From Bacteroidales bacterium UBA4333 (GTDB lineage: Bacteria; Bacteroidota; Bacteroidia; Bacteroidales; Paludibacteraceae): 64,000 bases of DNA. The stretch's first letter is position 1, and each line of letters opens with the position of its first letter. A model generated the notes under the pieces. That model was given only the letters and a program-made list of their open reading frames with translations, did no database searches and was not told the origin of the DNA. Positions 59,312 to 64,000 of this stretch are shown here, in pieces. The stretch covers positions 222,052 to 286,051 of the forward strand of contig DGTP01000016.1 of assembly GCA_002394335.1 (NCBI GenBank), read 5' to 3'. The translations under genes were made by a program, and so were the position numbers.

Positions 59312-60976
59312 TTAATCATTAACCCATATCCACGGTAGAGACAGGTAGTTGTCCATATTTCCATCAAATTGGGTTAGAATAATTCCAAGATTTCCATGAT
59401 TATTGAACATGAACTGGAAAAGTTGTTTGTTCACAATTTCCTCTGCATTTCCTGTTTTACTAAATTGTTTGAGCCAACTATTATATTCGTTTGGAACTTC
59501 TTCTTTATAACGTTCAATATATTCGGACAAAGTGAATGTGCTTTGTTGCTTCATGTGAGCCAATACACGAGCAATATTACTCATCCGAAAGAGGATGTGT
59601 TTCTTATCTGTTTTACGTTTTATGAACCGCTTTATACGTTGAATTTGTTTGTCTAAATAGTACCAGAAGAATAATTTGGATTGCAAACGAGCATGTGGTC
59701 CTCCCGGAATGCGCCACTTTTTTCCATAGTGGTACTCTAAAAGGACTTTCGGATGTGCCGGAACTGTATGCAATTCACCTTGGAACTCATATTGTTCTGT
59801 CTGCTCAAAGAACGAACGTTGGATATATTGTGACTCAATTAGACAATATCGTTTGTTAAGCGGATATATAGGTTCATTAATAACATCTATGTCGCACGTC
59901 ACACCATTATAACTATACGTAAAGATCCACGGCAACACATAGCACTCTAATTTGATACCATACCTCGCTAATTCAGGAGCAAGATCTAAGCCTTTTTGCA
60001 TATCTTTACGCCATATCATAGTGTCCATATCGTTGTCATGACCGATAAAATCATGCTCTCGGATAGCTCCTAATAAAGTACCATACGCCAAGATCAGTTG
60101 AATACCATTCTCCTCGAAAACTTTTTTGAGCGTATTTAGAAGATAAACAGCATCCTCTTTCTTCATTCCTGCTGTGTGTCCATAATATCTTTCGTTACGA
60201 TAACACACATAAGGAGTCTTGAGCATGTTCTTTACATTTGAATGATACGTGTGTCGTTTATGCTCTATATGAACGCTTTCTTCAGCGACTTTCAAATCAG
60301 CTTCGTCGTCTATCTCGTACCATATCAAATCATCTACTTTGAGAATGTATATCGGACATGTAGTATTTGATACCTTCTGGAAGAAGGGCTCATAACTGCT
60401 CTTTTCATTTTTTGTGAGATTACTTTCGAACTCACGGCACACTTCCTGGAAGAACTTATTGCTTAATTTATGAATACCTATCAACTCTCCACAGGCATTC
60501 AATTCATTGTAGTTCTTTGACCATTTAACAAAACGATGACGTTTATCCTGCTCTACGAAATACGAATCTTGGAATTTCTTGAGGGGTGTAGTAAGGATCG
60601 CAGATGGATATTTGCATTCTATGAGTGAAGTGATTGCCTTTGGCTCATAGATTAAGTCGGAATCGAGCATAAGAAAGTCTTCATCACCTATCAGTTCTCT
60701 ACAATTCCAAAGTGTATAGAGACAATTCGTTTCGGCGTATCGTGGACTATGGCAACAAATAACTTCGGGATAGTCTGTACACAAAGCTTCATATGCTTCT
60801 TTGTGGTATCCTGTTCCGATGATAATGCGTTCAATGCCGCACGATATAAGTGTCTCAATGGACTGAATCACCATTGGCATGCCATTTACCTCAACAAATC
60901 CCTTTGGAACCAGTTCTGTGTACTTACCAAAACGTGTGCCCATTCCGGCAGCCATTATTACTGCTGTACGTATCAT
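59312..60976 (-). CDS. nucleotidyltransferase-LicD fusion protein
   Basis: 554 aa. Residues 1-240 are a sugar/alcohol-phosphate nucleotidyltransferase (LicC-like): AAGMGTRFGKYTELVPKGFV with the Lys of the signature, MLDSDLIYEP as metal-binding acid, and DDEADLK near its end. Residues about 280-460 are a LicD-type phosphotransferase with AYGTLLGAIREHDFIGHDNDMD (GxxLG and HDxDxD features). The fusion would activate a phospho-alcohol as a CDP derivative and transfer it to a glycan. It starts 5 bp after the aminotransferase stop. Choline, ethanolamine and aminoethylphosphonate are all possible substrates. Confidence 0.8.
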   Translation of the reverse strand: MIRTAVIMAAGMGTRFGKYTELVPKGFVEVNGMPMVIQSIETLISCGIERIIIGTGYHKEAYEALCTDYPEVICCHSPRYAETNCLYTLWNCRELIGDEDFLMLDSDLIYEPKAITSLIECKYPSAILTTPLKKFQDSYFVEQDKRHRFVKWSKNYNELNACGELIGIHKLSNKFFQEVCREFESNLTKNEKSSYEPFFQKVSNTTCPIYILKVDDLIWYEIDDEADLKVAEESVHIEHKRHTYHSNVKNMLKTPYVCYRNERYYGHTAGMKKEDAVYLLNTLKKVFEENGIQLILAYGTLLGAIREHDFIGHDNDMDTMIWRKDMQKGLDLAPELARYGIKLECYVLPWIFTYSYNGVTCDIDVINEPIYPLNKRYCLIESQYIQRSFFEQTEQYEFQGELHTVPAHPKVLLEYHYGKKWRIPGGPHARLQSKLFFWYYLDKQIQRIKRFIKRKTDKKHILFRMSNIARVLAHMKQQSTFTLSEYIERYKEEVPNEYNSWLKQFSKTGNAEEIVNKQLFQFMFNNHGNLGIILTQFDGNMDNYLSLPWIWVND

Positions 60977-60981
60977 ATCAA

Positions 60982-62085
60982 TTATTTTTTATACAATAAA
61001 TCAATAGTATTCAAAACATGTTTCATTTGCTCCGTAGTACCAACCGTAATACGGAAGCAATTATAAACCATCGGTGCTTGTGTCGTGTCGCGGGCAAAGA
61101 TATTATGGTCTGCCAAATATGTCAACAACTCCCTTTTATCCTCATAAGACTTAAACTCCAATAGTACAAAATTTCCATAACTTGGATGAACGGTATAATG
61201 CTCTTTATATTGTTGAGATACTGCTGTAAAATAGTCTTTGCCGCGTTTCACTTCTTCTACATATTGCCACATATAATCCACGTCAGATAAAGCCGCACAT
61301 GCCGCTTCTTGTGCCAATGTGCTCAAATTCTTAGGATTGCGAATTTTGTTGATAAACTGGATGTTATCTTTTGAAGCAATTAAATACCCCAAACGGAAAT
61401 TAGCGAGAGCAAAAGCTTTGGACATCGTACGTGAGATTAGCAGATTATCATAGCGAAGCACCAAATCCTTTACGGTAATTCCTGAGAACTCATAGTATGC
61501 TTCATCCACAAGAAACAACGTGTCTGGGTATTCTTCCAATAAGTGCTCAATATACTCTTTCGTATGCACATTGCCGGTCGGATTATTCGGATTACAGATA
61601 TACACAACTGCCGGTTCTCGAGTGATGATATCATTCTCAAATTGAGTAGCATCGAACGTGAAATCATCCTTATAATACGAGAAATGTACATCTGCTCCGT
61701 TTGCTTGGCAAGTCAAACGAAAATTATCATAGGATGGTGCCAAAATCATAACCGGATCACCCACACTTATAAAAGCTTTGCAGATATACTCATGCAACAC
61801 ATCGGAACTGCCGAAATACTGCACGTTCTCCTTTGGTAATTCTACATAATTAGCGAGCAGCTGCATCAATTCCTCATTGTATGTAGTCGGGTATAAATTG
61901 AAGAATGATGGTTGCTGCAATGCCTCCATAACACGCTCCATCACTTTAGGTGAAGGAGGAATGGTAGCTTCATTCCAATCCAGTTTAAGAATGTTAGCTC
62001 TTGCTTCCGGTTCTACCGCCCAAATCTTATGCGAAGCTAATTTGTACGGCTTCAGATTGCGTAGATATTTGTTAGGAAATTTCAT
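60982..62085 (-). CDS. class I/II PLP-dependent aminotransferase (HisC/CobD-like)
   Basis: 367 aa. The PLP-binding Lys lies in SRTMSKAFALANFRLGYL, the Asp-containing strand in FLVDEAYYEF, and ICNPNNPTGN is typical of the HisC fold. By motif it resembles histidinol-phosphate aminotransferase or threonine-phosphate decarboxylase (CobD). Its coupling to a LicC-LicD fusion argues for a role in making an amino-alcohol or aminophosphonate head group rather than histidine (inference). Confidence 0.82.
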   Translation of the reverse strand: MKFPNKYLRNLKPYKLASHKIWAVEPEARANILKLDWNEATIPPSPKVMERVMEALQQPSFFNLYPTTYNEELMQLLANYVELPKENVQYFGSSDVLHEYICKAFISVGDPVMILAPSYDNFRLTCQANGADVHFSYYKDDFTFDATQFENDIITREPAVVYICNPNNPTGNVHTKEYIEHLLEEYPDTLFLVDEAYYEFSGITVKDLVLRYDNLLISRTMSKAFALANFRLGYLIASKDNIQFINKIRNPKNLSTLAQEAACAALSDVDYMWQYVEEVKRGKDYFTAVSQQYKEHYTVHPSYGNFVLLEFKSYEDKRELLTYLADHNIFARDTTQAPMVYNCFRITVGTTEQMKHVLNTIDLLYKK

Positions 62086-62422
62086 ATCAATATATTAGTT
62101 CCATATTATACAATAATACTTCGATTATAACGAATGCTATTATCAGTATTTATATTTGAATATTTCATCTATATTCCTTTCTATTTCCCTTTCATTTCCA
62201 AGACGTTGTCGTTAGCATCCTGAACGTCACTATATGATGTTTTATGTCATGCTCTATGAGCAATGTATTATGTTTGATGTGTTATGTTTGATGTATTTCC
62301 GCGCGAGGCGCGGTTGTGTGTGATATTTTGATAAAAACTTGTTTTGGTGCGATTCGTTTATATTGATAATCTTGTTTTGGTGCAATAAAAAGAATAAAAT
62401 AATCATGTTTTTGTGCAAAACT
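62086..62422. other. AT-rich intergenic region, no gene seen
   Basis: About 340 bp. It includes two TTATGTTTGATGT units at about 62270-62290, a GC-rich palindromic stretch (CCGCGCGAGGCGCGG) and three spaced copies of TTGTTTTGGTGC or close variants (62339, 62371, 62406). No coding frame or RNA family is recognised. Confidence 0.45.
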
Positions 62423-62454
62423 ATTGCATAATTCATTTATTTTTTGTAACTTTG
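62423..62454 (+). promoter_or_regulatory. promoter of the DUF4143-type ATPase
   Basis: -33 ATTG 62423-62426 and -7 TAACTTTG 62447-62454, spacer 20 nt; the ATG follows at 62478. Confidence 0.7.
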
Positions 62455-62477
62455 CAGCGATTTTTAAATACTTGATT

Positions 62478-63827
62478 ATGAAACGGAAGATTTATCAGCA
62501 GTTATTGCAATGGAAAGAACAAGAGAAAGGGCATGTAGCTATCCTTATTGAAGGCGCCAGACGTGTTGGTAAAAGTTACATTGCTGAGGAGTTCGCAAGA
62601 AACGAATATCGCTCGTATATTCTCATCGACTTTGCACATATTACCAAAACCATGAAGCGCGTCTTTGACGACTATCTGGAAGACACTTCCACTTTCTTTC
62701 AATACCTGCAAACAGTTGCCGGAGTGAGGCTATATGAACGTGAGTCAATCATTATTTTTGACGAGATTCAAAAGTATCCAAGAGCCCGCCAGGCTATCAA
62801 ACATCTGGTGGCTGATGGTAAATACGATTATATTGAGACCGGTTCGTTGGTTAGCATCAATTGTACGGCAGAGGACATTCTTGTTCCATCTGAAGAACGA
62901 TCTGTGCAGATGTTTCCTATGGATTTTGAGGAATTCCTTTGGGCTTTGGGCGATGAAATGACTATGCCATTTATTCGCGATTGTTTTGAGCACAAACGCC
63001 CTTTAGGTCCGATGCATCGCAAAGCGATGGATTTGTTTCGGCAATACCTCATTGTAGGCGGAATGCCACAAGCTGTGAACACATATGTAGAGACGCGCGA
63101 TTTCCGAGCAACCGACAAACAGAAACGCGATGTACTTTCTCTTTACCGCAAGAGTATCGGTAAATATGCCAAAGGATATGCAGAAAAAGTGCGCGGCATT
63201 TTTGACCAGATTCCCGGCGAATTGCAGAAACATGAAAAACGGTTCATGTTGTCATCTATCGAGAAAGGGGCTCGTTATAGAACTTACGAAACGGCATTCC
63301 TCTGGTTGCAGGATGCGCAGATTACCAACACTTGCTATGGAGTAACCGAACCGACCGTGGGAATGCGTTTGCGACGAGATGACGAGACATTCAAATGTTA
63401 TATGATGGACACCGGATTACTGCTGGCACATGCTTTCGACGAAAAAGCTATCCAAGGCGAGGAACTTTACCAAAAACTGCTATTAGATAAATTGGAAATC
63501 AATTCCGGAATGCTGATTGAAAACATTGTAGCACAGATGTTGAGTACCTCGGGACATAAACTCTATTTTTATTCATGTCTGTCACGGGAAGATGCCTCGT
63601 CAAGGATGGAAATTGATTTCTTGGTAGAAAAAAGCACACTTACCAACCGGCATAACATTTGTCCCATCGAAGTAAAATCCGGGCAACGCTATACAACCAA
63701 CTCGCTGGACAAATTTCAAGCAAAATTTGCCGAGCAATTGGCGACACCATATATCATCCACTCTGCGGATTATCAGGAGAAAAATGGCATTGTTTATTTG
63801 CCATTCTACATGGTTTCATTGCTTTAG
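62478..63827 (+). CDS. AAA_14/DUF4143 family ATPase
   Basis: 449 aa. Walker A is IEGARRVGKSYIAEEFA and Walker B is SIIIFDEIQKYP. The C-terminal DUF4143 part is nuclease-like, with EIDFLVEKS and CPIEVKSGQRYTTNSL (D/E...ExK pattern). These single-gene ATPases are widespread in Bacteroidota, often in several copies, and are of unknown role. The ATG at 62478 fits the promoter; an upstream ATG at 62424 overlaps the -33 box. The remaining 173 bp of the window contain no gene. Confidence 0.88.
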   Translation: MKRKIYQQLLQWKEQEKGHVAILIEGARRVGKSYIAEEFARNEYRSYILIDFAHITKTMKRVFDDYLEDTSTFFQYLQTVAGVRLYERESIIIFDEIQKYPRARQAIKHLVADGKYDYIETGSLVSINCTAEDILVPSEERSVQMFPMDFEEFLWALGDEMTMPFIRDCFEHKRPLGPMHRKAMDLFRQYLIVGGMPQAVNTYVETRDFRATDKQKRDVLSLYRKSIGKYAKGYAEKVRGIFDQIPGELQKHEKRFMLSSIEKGARYRTYETAFLWLQDAQITNTCYGVTEPTVGMRLRRDDETFKCYMMDTGLLLAHAFDEKAIQGEELYQKLLLDKLEINSGMLIENIVAQMLSTSGHKLYFYSCLSREDASSRMEIDFLVEKSTLTNRHNICPIEVKSGQRYTTNSLDKFQAKFAEQLATPYIIHSADYQEKNGIVYLPFYMVSLL

Positions 63828-64000
63828 TTTTTATCAAAATATCAAAGATCATGTGCGCAGCCTGCTGCGCAATGGGTTATGTTTATATGTTTGCGCGCGG
63901 AGCGCGATTTATTGATGTTATAAAAATTTGCTTTGTCATTTTTTGTATGAGATTCTTGAGACTTTTGAGACTTTCCTGTCTTGTCCTGAAATAAGTTGAC

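Overview
The window is a chromosomal segment from a member of the Bacteroidales. The evidence is a bacterial V-type ATPase (D, I and K subunits), a rimP-nusA-infB operon, a Bacteroidota-style DsbD, and promoters of the TTTG-N20-TAnnTTTG type in front of at least sixteen transcripts. I cannot name the species from sequence alone.

Layout, 1-30 kb. A V-ATPase operon tail (2-2878) is followed by a Na/Pi-cotransporter plus GH13 lipoprotein pair (minus strand). Next come an M20 dipeptidase, a DivIC/FtsB-like protein, ruvC, a 2[4Fe-4S] ferredoxin and dnaA. A nine-gene surface-glycan cluster (11489-20287) combines two polytopic membrane proteins, a double ATP-grasp enzyme, a polyprenyl-phosphate glycosyltransferase, an acyltransferase, an EamA/SMR pair and a sugar transaminase. 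It is followed by fabD, hpt, dsbD, an rRNA methyltransferase, rubredoxin with a flavodiiron protein, and lon.

Defence island, about 30.6-40.6 kb. This is the most interesting part. It holds a type II-C CRISPR-Cas locus (cas9 of 1534 aa, cas1, an array of 24 repeats and 23 spacers, cas2). The array lies between cas1 and cas2, and cas2 is on the opposite strand with its own promoter. Two apparently complete tracrRNA genes flank the locus, one next to cas2 and one upstream of cas9. A third copy has lost its anti-repeat and now forms the 3' end of an Abi_2/AbiF-like HEPN gene. That Abi gene is preceded by its own promoter and a roughly 105-nt structured RNA ending in a strong terminator only 9 nt before the start codon, the arrangement expected of an RNA-regulated HEPN toxin. 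The island ends in a truncated acyl-CoA dehydratase activase gene.

Layout, 41-64 kb. A formylglycine-generating-enzyme-like lipoprotein or secreted protein, a DUF3791/DUF3990 toxin-antitoxin-like operon, an ECF sigma factor with a short putative anti-sigma factor, tRNA-His with unusual flanks, an NlpC/P60 hydrolase with a repeat-rich lipoprotein, the rimP-nusA-infB operon, a beta-CASP nuclease, a large secreted repeat protein, a LicC-LicD fusion with an aminotransferase, and a DUF4143-type ATPase.

No prophage, no intact insertion sequence and no rRNA genes were seen.
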